Source: Aquirufa antheringensis (GTDB lineage: Bacteria; Bacteroidota; Bacteroidia; Cytophagales; Spirosomataceae). Taken from it: a DNA stretch of 64,000 nt. Where the stretch lies: positions 1-64,000 of the forward strand of contig NZ_SEWZ01000003.1 of assembly GCF_004307425.1 (NCBI RefSeq), read 5' to 3'. The notes beneath the pieces are model-generated. The model did not search any database and was not told the DNA's origin. It saw only the letters and a program-made list of their open reading frames with translations. A program made the translations under genes and the position numbers. The first letter of the stretch is position 1, and each line of letters starts with the position of its first letter. Of this stretch, positions 16,677-25,939 are shown piece by piece.

Positions 16677-18825
16677 TTAACTCCGGTTTCTTGTCTCCCG
16701 TTTGCGTAAAATGAGCATTCGTCAACTGAATATCTGTGGCTTCGATAACACGGTAAGATTGCTTTGCTTCAATGTCTAAATTAGATAATTGGATGTGGTG
16801 AATCGGCATTTCTGGCAATCCGCGCACGAGTAATCCGGTTTCTGCTCCTTTAGCTACGACGCGATCCACGAAAATGTTTTTGAATTGCGGAGTCCCTGCA
16901 TCGACTGGTTTGCTTTCGATTCTAGGTGTTTCGCCTCCATTCCCAAACGTAGCCACCGGATCTTTTCCTTGGTAATACATATCGAATAAGATGGCCTCGC
17001 CTGTGATGTTTTTCATACTGATGTCTTGGATATAGACATGCTCGACTACGCCACCACGACCGCGGGCCGTTTTGAAGCGTAAGCCTACATCGGTTCCGAG
17101 GAATTGACAATTGGATACGAATAAATCATGTACGCCTCCTGACATTTCACTGCCTACTACGACGCCACCGTGACCGTGAAATACGACACAATTTTCGATA
17201 GTGATATGGGCACTTGGGCGACCTCTTTTTCTGCCCTCGGCATCCTTACCCGATTTCAAACAGATGCCATCATCTCCCACATCAAATTTTGAATGACGGA
17301 CTGAAACATATTCGCATGATTCGATGTCGATGCCATCGCCGTTCTGTGCGAACCATGGATTTTTTACCGTGATGTTTTCCACGGTCAGGTGTTTGCAAAG
17401 TAGGGGGTGAATGTTCCACGCTGGGGAGTTTTGGAACGTAACTCCTTCTAGTAAAATCTGCTCGCATTCGCGCAGGGAGATCATATTAGGACGAAGGAAT
17501 TCTTTGATCTCCTCGGCTTTTGCCTCATTGAAACCTGCGGCGATGACGCCTGGCTGATCCATTTTAGATCCCTTTAATGCACGTTCAGTCGGATACCAAG
17601 TATCTTTTTTGTCATCTAACACGCCACCTGAACGAACCAGTTTATCCCATTCGCCAGGTGTTAATTTTCCCTTCTTCACCGGTCGCCAAGCCTCGCCGTT
17701 TCCGTCGATGATTCCAGAACCCGTAATCGCAATGTTACGTTCGCCTATCGCCGTAATTGGGGATTGCGCTCTGATGGCATCCACGCCTTCCCAGTTGGTT
17801 CTGACAAGCGGATATTGGGCTGCATCCGCGCTGAACTGCAAGACTGCACCTGCATCTAAATGGAAGTTGATATTAGAGCGTAAGGTAATGGCACCCGTCA
17901 CGAAGAAACCCGCCGGAACGCGTACCACACCACCGCCTTGCTTCGCGGCGATGTCTATGGCCTGTTGTATAGCTGCTGTATTCAACTTGCTTGCTGAAGA
18001 AACGGCACCGTAAGAAACGATATTAAACGTATCTTTTTTAAACGCAGTCGTCGCTACGTTCGGTAATTCGAATACATATTTCTGAGAGAAGGACGATTTT
18101 TGTAAGAAGCTGCGCAAGTGTTCGTTCGAAGCTAAAATGCCTTCAGCAACCAGGGAGGCTATTTTCTTAGCGCCAAAAGGGGAGAAGTGCGTATCATCCG
18201 CCACGCCTTTGCTGAATTTTTTAAAGATGCCAGCTGGGTAATGAAGAAACATCTTCTTTGCTCCCTCAGGTCCTTCTGCTGCCATGTATTTCTTGCTTTC
18301 CTTCTCGATGTCGATTAAAAGCACTTTTTCCGCAGTTGCTACTTCGCGAACCACGGCTGGATAATCCGCGTGTTGGTCTACAAAAACACCTGTAGAATCA
18401 AATTTTCTGCGTTGAGTGGGAGTTAATAAGACAGGAATTCCTCCTTTTGAACGTGTTTCGCGCACATAGCGTACGAGGTTTTCGCGGAAGTCAGTTTGTG
18501 CTGGGGCGTAACGGCTGGTGTCGGAGACTTTGGCATCATTATGGCCAAACTGAATCAACACATAATCCCCTTTTTTGATCTGGTTAAATACCTTCGCCCA
18601 GCGTCCTTCACGACGGAAGCTTTTCGTGCTTCTGCCATTGTAGGCGTGGTTTTGGACCTCTACTGCCTCATTGAAAAACGAAGCAAAAGGCATTCCCCAA
18701 CCCGTCTCCGGAAAATCAGCAGATACTTTATCTGCCATCGTCGAATCACCGATGAGGAAAACGCGCATCGGTTCCGAAGCGGTGAAACTAAAGAAGAAGA
18801 GGCAAAGGATAACCAGGTATTTCAT
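16642..18825 (-). CDS. Fusion of rhamnogalacturonan acetylesterase (SGNH/CE12-like) and GH28 polygalacturonase, exported
   Basis: A 727-residue secreted protein. The ATG at 18825 is preferred because a signal peptide (MKYLVILCLFFFSFTAS) starts there; an upstream in-frame ATG at 18852 adds nine residues. Domain 1 (about 20-245) is an SGNH esterase: GDST with Ser28, NGRS, GHND, and DDTHFS with Asp/His near 211-213, as in rhamnogalacturonan acetylesterases. Domain 2 (about 258-720) is a right-handed beta-helix of GH28 type with the catalytic Asp motifs NGDGIDIES (D497) and GDDGI (D518/D519) and GHGG (H552). It would deacetylate and cleave pectin in one polypeptide. It lies 50 bases downstream of moxR, with no clear terminator between. 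Confidence 0.88.
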   Translation of the reverse strand: MKYLVILCLFFFSFTASEPMRVFLIGDSTMADKVSADFPETGWGMPFASFFNEAVEVQNHAYNGRSTKSFRREGRWAKVFNQIKKGDYVLIQFGHNDAKVSDTSRYAPAQTDFRENLVRYVRETRSKGGIPVLLTPTQRRKFDSTGVFVDQHADYPAVVREVATAEKVLLIDIEKESKKYMAAEGPEGAKKMFLHYPAGIFKKFSKGVADDTHFSPFGAKKIASLVAEGILASNEHLRSFLQKSSFSQKYVFELPNVATTAFKKDTFNIVSYGAVSSASKLNTAAIQQAIDIAAKQGGGVVRVPAGFFVTGAITLRSNINFHLDAGAVLQFSADAAQYPLVRTNWEGVDAIRAQSPITAIGERNIAITGSGIIDGNGEAWRPVKKGKLTPGEWDKLVRSGGVLDDKKDTWYPTERALKGSKMDQPGVIAAGFNEAKAEEIKEFLRPNMISLRECEQILLEGVTFQNSPAWNIHPLLCKHLTVENITVKNPWFAQNGDGIDIESCEYVSVRHSKFDVGDDGICLKSGKDAEGRKRGRPSAHITIENCVVFHGHGGVVVGSEMSGGVHDLFVSNCQFLGTDVGLRFKTARGRGGVVEHVYIQDISMKNITGEAILFDMYYQGKDPVATFGNGGETPRIESKPVDAGTPQFKNIFVDRVVAKGAETGLLVRGLPEMPIHHIQLSNLDIEAKQSYRVIEATDIQLTNAHFTQTGDKKPELINVKRWKLNAQ

Positions 18826-18875
18826 AGGATCTAATTTGCTATTAAAGCACAAAAGAGCCCATTTTTACCCAAAAA

Positions 18876-19835
18876 TTATCGATTAATTGCGACGCTACTT
18901 AAGATAGATTGGATAATTTGAAGGGTTGTGATGTTATCCGCTTCCGCCACATAATTCAAGATAATGCGGTGATTCAGGATATCTGGGGCCATTTCTTTGA
19001 TGTCCTCCGGCAATACATAATCACGTCCTTCTAAATAGGCCATCACTTTCGCGGCTAGATTCAGTTGGATACTCGCACGTGGTGATGCACCGAATTGGAT
19101 ATATCCCGCTTCTTGCGTTAATCCATATTCAGCCGGATTTCTGGTCGCGAAAACAAGTTCGATGATGTATTTCTCTAGGGTCTCAGAGATGGTGATTTCG
19201 TTAATTTCCTTACTAATTTTAGCGATATCTTCCGCATTTAACACGGTTTTAGGCTCGTAATTGAAGTCCATGTTGGACTTTTGGCGCATCACCGCTAATT
19301 CCTGGTCTTTGTCCAGGTAATTCAAGAATACCTTGAGCATAAAACGGTCTACCTGCGCCTCCGGAAGCGGGAACGTACCTTCTTGCTCGACTGGATTTTG
19401 AGTGGCTAAAACTAAAAAGGGCTTGTCTAAAGGATAGGTCGTATCCCCGATGGTCACCTGCTTTTCTGCCATCGCTTCTAAAAGCGCTGATTGAACCTTG
19501 GCAGGAGCACGGTTGATCTCATCTGCTAGGATGATTTGGGCGAAAATAGGTCCTTTTTTGACTTCAAATTCAGATTTCTTCGGATTGTAAATCATCGTCC
19601 CCACTAAATCCGCGGGTAACAAATCCGGAGTGAACTGAATGCGGTGAAAATGGAGGTCGAGAATTTTAGCTAAGGTGTTAATCGTTAACGTCTTCGCTAA
19701 GCCAGGCACCCCTTCTAACAGGACGTGGCCGCCCGTAAAAAGACCCACTAATAAGCGATTAATGAGGCGTTCCTGGCCAATGACCACTTTGCCCATTTCG
19801 TCAATGACGGCCTGAATTTTTTCTCTCGAGCTCAT
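18876..19835 (-). CDS. MoxR-family AAA+ ATPase
   Basis: A 319-residue AAA+ protein with Walker A EGVPGLAKT (41-49), Walker B LADEIN (103-108) and sensor segment LATQNPVEQEGTFPLPEAQ. It matches MoxR/RavA-type chaperone ATPases, which usually act with VWA-domain or DUF58 partners to assemble enzyme complexes or cell-envelope machinery. No such partner lies next to it: the upstream gene is ettA (2-nt gap) and the downstream gene is the pectinase fusion. The client is therefore unknown. Confidence 0.9.
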   Translation of the reverse strand: MSSREKIQAVIDEMGKVVIGQERLINRLLVGLFTGGHVLLEGVPGLAKTLTINTLAKILDLHFHRIQFTPDLLPADLVGTMIYNPKKSEFEVKKGPIFAQIILADEINRAPAKVQSALLEAMAEKQVTIGDTTYPLDKPFLVLATQNPVEQEGTFPLPEAQVDRFMLKVFLNYLDKDQELAVMRQKSNMDFNYEPKTVLNAEDIAKISKEINEITISETLEKYIIELVFATRNPAEYGLTQEAGYIQFGASPRASIQLNLAAKVMAYLEGRDYVLPEDIKEMAPDILNHRIILNYVAEADNITTLQIIQSILSSVAINR

Positions 19836-19837
19836 AA

Positions 19838-21502
19838 TTACTGCAATTTCTTGTAGCGAATACGTTTAGGCGTTGTATCCCCTAAGCGTTTCTTACGTGA
19901 TTCTTCGTATTCTGAATAATTTCCTTCAAACCAAGTCACCTGTGAATCTCCTTCAAAGGCTAAAATATGCGTAGCAATACGGTCTAAGAACCAACGGTCG
20001 TGGGAGATGACTACCGCACAACCTGCGAAGTTTTCTAAACCTTCCTCTAAAGCGCGGAGCGTATTTACGTCCAAATCATTGGTCGGCTCATCGAGTAATA
20101 ATACGTTGGCACCTTCCTTCAGCATCATAGCTAAGTGAACGCGGTTACGCTCTCCACCGGATAACATGCTGATTTTCTTCTCTTGATCTGCGCCGTTAAA
20201 GTTAAATTTGCTGACATAGGCACGCGCATTCGCCTGTTTTCCGCCTAACATCACCCAATCATTGCCGTCAGATATGGTTTCAAACACCGATTTCTCCGCC
20301 TTTAATTGATTGTGTTCTTGATCCACATACGCCAGTTTCACCGTTTCTCCCACTTCAAAAGTGCCGGAATCAGGCTGTAATTTATCAGTAATCAGATTAA
20401 ATAAGGTTGTTTTACCTGCACCGTTTGGCCCGATAATTCCCACAATACCGGCTGGGGGTAAAGAGAAACTCAGGTTTTCGTACAATAATTTGTCGCCAAA
20501 CGATTTCGATACACCCTGTACCTCGATCACTTTATTTCCTAAACGAGGACCTGCTGGAATAAATAATTCTAGCTTGTCTTCTTTCTGTCTGTTCTCTTCT
20601 GAAAGGAGTTTCTCGTAGGCTCCAATACGCGCTTTAGACTTCGCCTGACGAGCTTTGGGCGCCATACGTACCCATTCTAACTCACGCTGCAAGGTTTTTT
20701 GACGACGAGATTCCGTCTTCTCTTCTTGCGCTAAACGGTTTTGCTTTTGCTCTAACCAAGAAGAATAATTTCCTTTCCAAGGAATCCCTTCGCCACGATC
20801 TAGTTCTAAAATCCAGCCCGCCACATTATCTAAGAAGTATCTATCGTGGGTTACGGCGATCACGGTACCCTTGTATTGACGTAAATGCTGCTCTAACCAG
20901 TCTACGGATTCCGCATCCAAGTGGTTAGTCGGCTCATCTAATAAAAGGACATCTGGCTCTTGTAATAACAAGCGACAAAGCGCCACACGGCGTTTTTCAC
21001 CCCCAGAAAGGGTGCTCACTAAGGCGTCAGACGGAGGACATCGCAAGGCATCCATTGCTTTCTCTAAACGCGTATCTAATTCCCAGGCATTGAAATGGTC
21101 CAGCTTCTCTTGGACCTCGCCCTGTCGTGCTAATAATTTATCAAAATCAGCATCTGGATCTCCAAAAGCCTCATTAATCTCATCGAATTCCTTTAACAGG
21201 TTCTTGATTTCTACGACCGCTTCTTCCACGACTTCGATCACCGTTTTGTTCGGGTCTAATTGTGGCTCTTGCTCTAATAAACCTACGGTGTAACCAGGTG
21301 AAAATACGACATCACCCGTGTAGGATTTATCGATTCCGGCGATTATGCGCAATAAAGTGGACTTTCCAGATCCATTCAGACCCAAGACACCAATTTTTGC
21401 CCCGTAGAAAAAGGACAAATAAATATTTTTTATGATGGTCTTTTGAGGAGGGATGACTTTCGACACACGCTCCATCGAAAAGATGATTGTTTCGTTACTC
21501 AT
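19838..21502 (-). CDS. ettA: ABC-F translation factor EttA-like
   Basis: A 554-residue soluble protein with two ABC ATPase domains and no membrane segments. Walker A motifs are GLNGSGKS (41-48) and GPNGAGKT (about 356-363); both domains have LSGGEKRR or LSGGERNR signatures and LLLDEPTNHLD / LLLDEPTNDLD Walker B motifs. The linker (about 240-320) is long and charged, as in EttA, which binds the ribosomal E site and gates entry into elongation according to energy state. Length and N terminus fit EttA better than Uup or antibiotic-resistance ABC-F proteins. It is the first gene of a two-gene run with moxR. Confidence 0.92.
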   Translation of the reverse strand: MSNETIIFSMERVSKVIPPQKTIIKNIYLSFFYGAKIGVLGLNGSGKSTLLRIIAGIDKSYTGDVVFSPGYTVGLLEQEPQLDPNKTVIEVVEEAVVEIKNLLKEFDEINEAFGDPDADFDKLLARQGEVQEKLDHFNAWELDTRLEKAMDALRCPPSDALVSTLSGGEKRRVALCRLLLQEPDVLLLDEPTNHLDAESVDWLEQHLRQYKGTVIAVTHDRYFLDNVAGWILELDRGEGIPWKGNYSSWLEQKQNRLAQEEKTESRRQKTLQRELEWVRMAPKARQAKSKARIGAYEKLLSEENRQKEDKLELFIPAGPRLGNKVIEVQGVSKSFGDKLLYENLSFSLPPAGIVGIIGPNGAGKTTLFNLITDKLQPDSGTFEVGETVKLAYVDQEHNQLKAEKSVFETISDGNDWVMLGGKQANARAYVSKFNFNGADQEKKISMLSGGERNRVHLAMMLKEGANVLLLDEPTNDLDVNTLRALEEGLENFAGCAVVISHDRWFLDRIATHILAFEGDSQVTWFEGNYSEYEESRKKRLGDTTPKRIRYKKLQ

Positions 21503-21623
21503 TAAATTTTATTTTTATACAACCCACAAATATCGCAATTTTTTAAATAAATTAGAGGTGAATTAAGATTTACGATTAACATTTGAGCCAAAGCCCCTGC
21601 TTGAAGCTCTTTCCTTAAAACAT

Positions 21624-22898
21624 ATGAGCCAGCCCACATCAAACGAGTTTGGATTTTGCCGCGACGGTAAAGTTTTCATCAACGCCTATTTAAGCTATCC
21701 TGAGCGCGAAATCGGTTTCGTGCGTCATTCTGAAGAGGAAGCATTAGCCTATTTTGTGAAACGTTTTGACCTCGCCGTAAGCAAGGTAAAAGGTCTATCT
21801 GCTGAAATTGAAGCGGCGCAGAATAAAGGTTCGTTTTTGACCAAAGTCTTGCAAATGCAAACCTACCTAATCGAATTCGATGGACTAGGAGACTTCAAGC
21901 CACTTTTAGCAGAATTAGAGAAGCACGAGGCTTATTTGAAAGAATTAATTCAGGCGAATCAGATCAAAAACTTAGAAATCAAACGCGCCTTGATTCAAGA
22001 CGCAAAAGAAATCTCAGAGGAAGAAGAGGTGGTCGAAGCGACGGACAAATTAATGGAGGTGAAGATGAAGTGGGTGAAGACGGGTCCAGTCGATAAACAA
22101 TTCCAAGATCAATTAACCGCAGAATTCCAAGAGGTGATGGATGCCTTCTTCTTGAAGCGCCGGGCCTATTTCGAAGATAAGAACCGCCAGATAGACGAGA
22201 AGATTTTAATCTTGCAAGGCTACATCGATAACGTGCACCAATTGCGTAAGGCTGAGGATATCGATGATTCCGTGGTGAAAGTGAAGGAGATCCAAAAGGA
22301 GTGGAAGAATGTAATTGGATTGCCGCCTAAGAAGCAGTCGATGCTTTGGAAAAACTTCAAGAAGGCAAATGATATGTTCTTCGAGAAGTACAACCGTATT
22401 AAAGGAATCGATTACAAACCTCGAATTGATCCACGTGTGTTAGAATTAACGACGATGACGGGGGAATTGGAATTGAAATTACGCGATCAAGTAAACATTA
22501 TAGCGACCGCGGATTTAGCGAAAGCCTACTTAGTGAAGTGGAAAGAGATTTCTTCTCAAATCAAAAATATGGATCGCTCGCTCGCCGAACGATTCAGAAC
22601 CATTTGCGATAAAATCTTCGAGATGAATTATCTTTTACGCGTCATCTCGTATCGCCACGCGAATTTAAATGAGAAGCCACGGATCGAGCAGTTGAAGATC
22701 ATGATCAATCAGATGGATTACATGGCAAAAAAGGAGCGAGGAGAACTAGAATCGTTCATTGCTGAATCGGAGGCTACTCGCATGATGGAGGATAAAATTA
22801 CCTTGAGTAAAATCAATACCCAGAAACGCAAAATCTCCATGAAGGAGATCTTGCTAACGGGCTTTAAAGAAGAATTAGATCAATTATTGAATTCGTAA
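21624..22898 (+). CDS. DUF349 coiled-coil protein
   Basis: A 424-residue, highly charged, mainly helical protein with repeated DUF349 units: KWVKTGPVDKQFQDQLTAEF near 150 and a second EWKNVIGLPPKKQSMLWKNF near 228, each followed by a FFLKRR or FFEKYN segment. A third degenerate unit follows. No signal peptide or membrane segment. DUF349 proteins are common in Bacteroidota; their function is not established. Its last 15 bases overlap the convergent mpl gene. Confidence 0.85.
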   Translation: MSQPTSNEFGFCRDGKVFINAYLSYPEREIGFVRHSEEEALAYFVKRFDLAVSKVKGLSAEIEAAQNKGSFLTKVLQMQTYLIEFDGLGDFKPLLAELEKHEAYLKELIQANQIKNLEIKRALIQDAKEISEEEEVVEATDKLMEVKMKWVKTGPVDKQFQDQLTAEFQEVMDAFFLKRRAYFEDKNRQIDEKILILQGYIDNVHQLRKAEDIDDSVVKVKEIQKEWKNVIGLPPKKQSMLWKNFKKANDMFFEKYNRIKGIDYKPRIDPRVLELTTMTGELELKLRDQVNIIATADLAKAYLVKWKEISSQIKNMDRSLAERFRTICDKIFEMNYLLRVISYRHANLNEKPRIEQLKIMINQMDYMAKKERGELESFIAESEATRMMEDKITLSKINTQKRKISMKEILLTGFKEELDQLLNS

Positions 22899-24254
22899 AC
22901 CGAGTTCAGTTGCGAATCCAGGAAAATCGAGACCATCGAAGGTGCCAGACGACATCATCAACAGGTTTTGGTTTTCCTGATTTTGTTTTAACAGGATTTG
23001 CTTTAGGTCTTCTTGTTCACGTACTACGACCAAGTTTGGGTGATTAAAATAGGACTGAACCGTTTCAGCTTCAATTCTATCCATTTGCTTGATAGCACGC
23101 GCGTGTTCGCTTAGGTAAATAATCGCCAAATCCGCATCCGCTAATGTCCCTTTGTATTCCGGAAGAAAAGCGGGATTCAAGCTGCTAAACGTATGTAATT
23201 CCAGCGCAGCCACTAATTTCCGTTTTGGGAATTGCGCTTTTAGAGCCTGCGTGGTCGCTTTCACTTTCGAAGGAGCATGTGCGAAATCTTTGTATAGCAA
23301 TTGCGTATCGGATTCTCCTACCCATTCTAAACGTTTGGCAGCTCCTTTGAATGATTGAATAGCCGTGTAGAATTCCGTTTCATTCACGCCTAATTGCGAA
23401 CAGATAAGCAAAGCCCCTTGCAAATTTTTCAAGGTATGTTCTCCAAAAACCTGCAGGCCATATTCCTTTCCATCGTTTCCTTTCAAGAAAGTTTGGCCGT
23501 TTCTAATGATAGAATCGTGTGCCTTGTATCCCTCTGATTGACAATGCTCTGGGCAGGCTTCGGTGATGGCCTCTAGTGTTTTATCCGTTTTGTCAAAGAA
23601 TAAATGCCCCGCTTTAGGCATTTCTTTCACTAAATTTTCGAAGGCTTGTGTATACGATTCTAATGTTGGATAGACATTAATATGATCCCAAGCGATGCCG
23701 GAAATCAACGCAACGTGCGGTTGATACAAGAGGAATTTAGCTCTGCGATCGATAGGAGAGGCTAGGTATTCGTCGCCCTCGATGATCATAATAGGGGCAT
23801 CGGTGATAGATGCCATTAAGTCAAAGCCCTCAATGCGTGCCCCCACTAAGTAGTCGAATTTCTTGTTTAGTGTCTTTAAAACGTGCAAAATCATCGAGGT
23901 GATACTCGTTTTTCCGTGGCTACCGGCGATGACAATGCGCTGTTTGTTTTTGCTTTGTTCGTAGATGAAGGAAGGGTAGGATTCGATTTTTAATCCTAAT
24001 TCCTGCGCTTTTAAAAGTTCAGGGTTGTCTGCACGTGCGTGCATCCCTAAAACAATGGTGTCTATGTCCGAGTTTATTTTCTCAGGGAACCAACCAAACT
24101 CAGCAGGTAAGATGCCGTGTTTTTCCAAAAGGCTTTTAGAAGGTTCGTAGATTTCATCGTCTGAGCCTGTTATTTCATGACCTTGAGCTAAAAGGGCTAG
24201 GGCTAAGTTGTGCATCGCTGCACCACCGATGGCGATAAAATGAATTTTGGACAT
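22884..24254 (-). CDS. mpl: UDP-N-acetylmuramate:L-alanyl-gamma-D-glutamyl-meso-diaminopimelate ligase
   Basis: A 456-residue Mur-ligase family enzyme of cell-wall recycling, which joins recovered tripeptide to UDP-MurNAc. The N-terminal domain starts with IHFIAIGGAAMHNLALAL and GSDDEIYEPS, typical of Mpl rather than MurC. The ATP-binding motif GSHGKTSITS is at 111-120, and the C-terminal domain has the FAHAPSKV motif in place of MurC's YGHHP. Length is normal. It stands alone on the minus strand, divergent from the arginine-decarboxylase-like gene. Confidence 0.92.
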   Translation of the reverse strand: MSKIHFIAIGGAAMHNLALALLAQGHEITGSDDEIYEPSKSLLEKHGILPAEFGWFPEKINSDIDTIVLGMHARADNPELLKAQELGLKIESYPSFIYEQSKNKQRIVIAGSHGKTSITSMILHVLKTLNKKFDYLVGARIEGFDLMASITDAPIMIIEGDEYLASPIDRRAKFLLYQPHVALISGIAWDHINVYPTLESYTQAFENLVKEMPKAGHLFFDKTDKTLEAITEACPEHCQSEGYKAHDSIIRNGQTFLKGNDGKEYGLQVFGEHTLKNLQGALLICSQLGVNETEFYTAIQSFKGAAKRLEWVGESDTQLLYKDFAHAPSKVKATTQALKAQFPKRKLVAALELHTFSSLNPAFLPEYKGTLADADLAIIYLSEHARAIKQMDRIEAETVQSYFNHPNLVVVREQEDLKQILLKQNQENQNLLMMSSGTFDGLDFPGFATELGLRIQ

Positions 24255-24357
24255 AATAACTTAATAGGGATTTGTCTTGCAAAGTACATACTTTTATTGC
24301 AGTTTTGCACGTTTTTCCACAAACTCGAGGTGAACTCGGGTACATTTAAACAGAAGG

Positions 24358-25815
24358 ATGAAAAATTACATCGATCTAATTGACCAAACCATCGAGTTTC
24401 CTACTCGGGAGTTCAATATCAATGAGAACAATGAATTGTTGTTTAACAATGTGCCTTTAATGGAAATCATTAAGCAATATGGTACGCCTTTAAAGGTTTC
24501 CTATTTGCCTAAAATTTCTGAACACATCGAGAATGCGAAACTTCTCTTTAGAAATGCGATCAAAAAGTACAACTACAAAGGAAACTATACCTATTGCTAT
24601 TGTACGAAATCGTCACATTTCTCTTTCATTTTAGAGGAAGTTTTGAAGCAAAATGTACACTTAGAAACGTCTAGCGCCTTTGATATTCCGATCATTCGCG
24701 ATATGTACAACCAAGGGAAAATCTCTAAATCGACTTACATTCTTTGCAATGGCTATAAACAGCCGTTGTATACCCAATACATTTCGGAGTTAATTAATGA
24801 CGGATTCAACTGTATTCCCGTTTTAGATAACCTGAAAGAGATCGATTTCTACGAGAAATCGGTGACTGCAGAAAAAGTGAACATCGCTATTCGTATTGCG
24901 ACAGATGAAGAGCCTGATTTCGCTTTCTATACCTCTCGTTTAGGATTACGTTATTCGGATGTAAACACCCTTTATAACGAAAAAATTAAGCCTAATCCAC
25001 GTTTTAATTTGAAGATGTTGCACTTCTTCATTAATACAGGAATTAAGGATTCAGCTTATTATTGGTCTGAATTAAGCCGTTTCGTTTACAAGTATTGCGA
25101 GATGAAGAAGATCTGTCCAGAATTGGATTCGATCGATTTAGGCGGAGGCTTACCTATCCAGACCTCTTTGCAATTCAATTATGATTACCAAGCAATGGTC
25201 GACGAAATCGTTGAGTCGATCTCTTGGATTTGCAACAAAAACAACGTTCCAGTACCTAACATCTTTACGGAGTTTGGATCCTACACCGTAGGTGAAAGCG
25301 GCGCTGTTTTGTATGAGATTATTGACCAAAAACTGCAGAATGACAAGGAGCTTTGGTACATGATCGACGGATCGTTCATTACGCAATTGCCGGATTCTTG
25401 GGGTATGAACCAGAAATACATTATGTTGCCGGTGAATAACTGGGGTTTACCTTATCAAAAGGTCAACCTAGGTGGTTTGACCTGCGACTCGATGGATTTC
25501 TATAATACAGAAGCGCATAGCTCCGATTTATACTTGCCTATTTTTGAAGAGGAATCAGAACGTCAATACGTAGGGTTCTTCCATACGGGAGCCTATCAAG
25601 AATCTTTAGGAGGTTATGGTGGAATTCAACATTGCTTGATTCCTGCTCCTAAGCACGTGATTATCGACCGGTTAGAAGATGGTACGATCACGACTCGCTT
25701 GTTCTCAGAGGAACAAAAGAGTGCACCGATGTTAGATATTTTAGGATACCAGCATTCAGAACCTGTTACCGCTAAAAAGGAAACACCTGCAAAAGCGAAG
25801 TTAGCTTCGGTCTAA
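24358..25815 (+). CDS. speA: Arginine decarboxylase-like PLP enzyme (fold III, SpeA-related)
   Basis: A 485-residue member of the alanine racemase-like PLP decarboxylase fold. The likely PLP lysine is K84 in CTKSS; later motifs include a glycine-rich DLGGGLP for phosphate binding, EFGSYTVGESG (Glu contacting the pyridine nitrogen) and CDSMDFYN, which carries the active-site cysteine across the dimer. It would make agmatine for polyamines, but it is shorter than E. coli SpeA, and a related diamino-acid or carboxynorspermidine decarboxylase is not ruled out. AGAAGG precedes the ATG as a good ribosome site. A tiny lipoprotein gene starts one base after the stop. Confidence 0.78.
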   Translation: MKNYIDLIDQTIEFPTREFNINENNELLFNNVPLMEIIKQYGTPLKVSYLPKISEHIENAKLLFRNAIKKYNYKGNYTYCYCTKSSHFSFILEEVLKQNVHLETSSAFDIPIIRDMYNQGKISKSTYILCNGYKQPLYTQYISELINDGFNCIPVLDNLKEIDFYEKSVTAEKVNIAIRIATDEEPDFAFYTSRLGLRYSDVNTLYNEKIKPNPRFNLKMLHFFINTGIKDSAYYWSELSRFVYKYCEMKKICPELDSIDLGGGLPIQTSLQFNYDYQAMVDEIVESISWICNKNNVPVPNIFTEFGSYTVGESGAVLYEIIDQKLQNDKELWYMIDGSFITQLPDSWGMNQKYIMLPVNNWGLPYQKVNLGGLTCDSMDFYNTEAHSSDLYLPIFEEESERQYVGFFHTGAYQESLGGYGGIQHCLIPAPKHVIIDRLEDGTITTRLFSEEQKSAPMLDILGYQHSEPVTAKKETPAKAKLASV

Positions 25816-25816
25816 G

Positions 25817-25939
25817 ATGAAAAAAGGAATCTTGATTCTGGCTTTAGCCTGCGCATTGATCTCTTGTTCGAGACAAGCCGCTTGCCCAGCCTATGGAATG
25901 ACCCGTGCGAATACTAATCCTCCCAGTCAAAGGTTTTAG
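25817..25939 (+). CDS. Very small lipoprotein (40 residues)
   Basis: An ORF of 40 codons that begins one base after the stop of the arginine-decarboxylase-like gene (TAAGATG), an arrangement that suggests coupled translation. The product has a basic start (MKKG), a hydrophobic core, and a lipobox ALISC placing the lipidated cysteine at residue 17. The mature part is only 24 residues, [13 protein letters not shown] and onwards, with a second cysteine in a CPAYG motif. I know of no function. Its final 26 bases overlap the 3' end of the convergent glpK gene. Signal-peptide architecture and the tight junction argue for a real gene. Confidence 0.6.
   Translation: MKKGILILALACALISCSRQAACPAYGMTRANTNPPSQRF

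Noticed and set aside
25796-25809. CGAAG/CTTCG hairpin as a glpK terminator
   Set aside because: Only 5 bp with a short T-tract, about 100 bases beyond the glpK stop and inside the decarboxylase gene; too weak.
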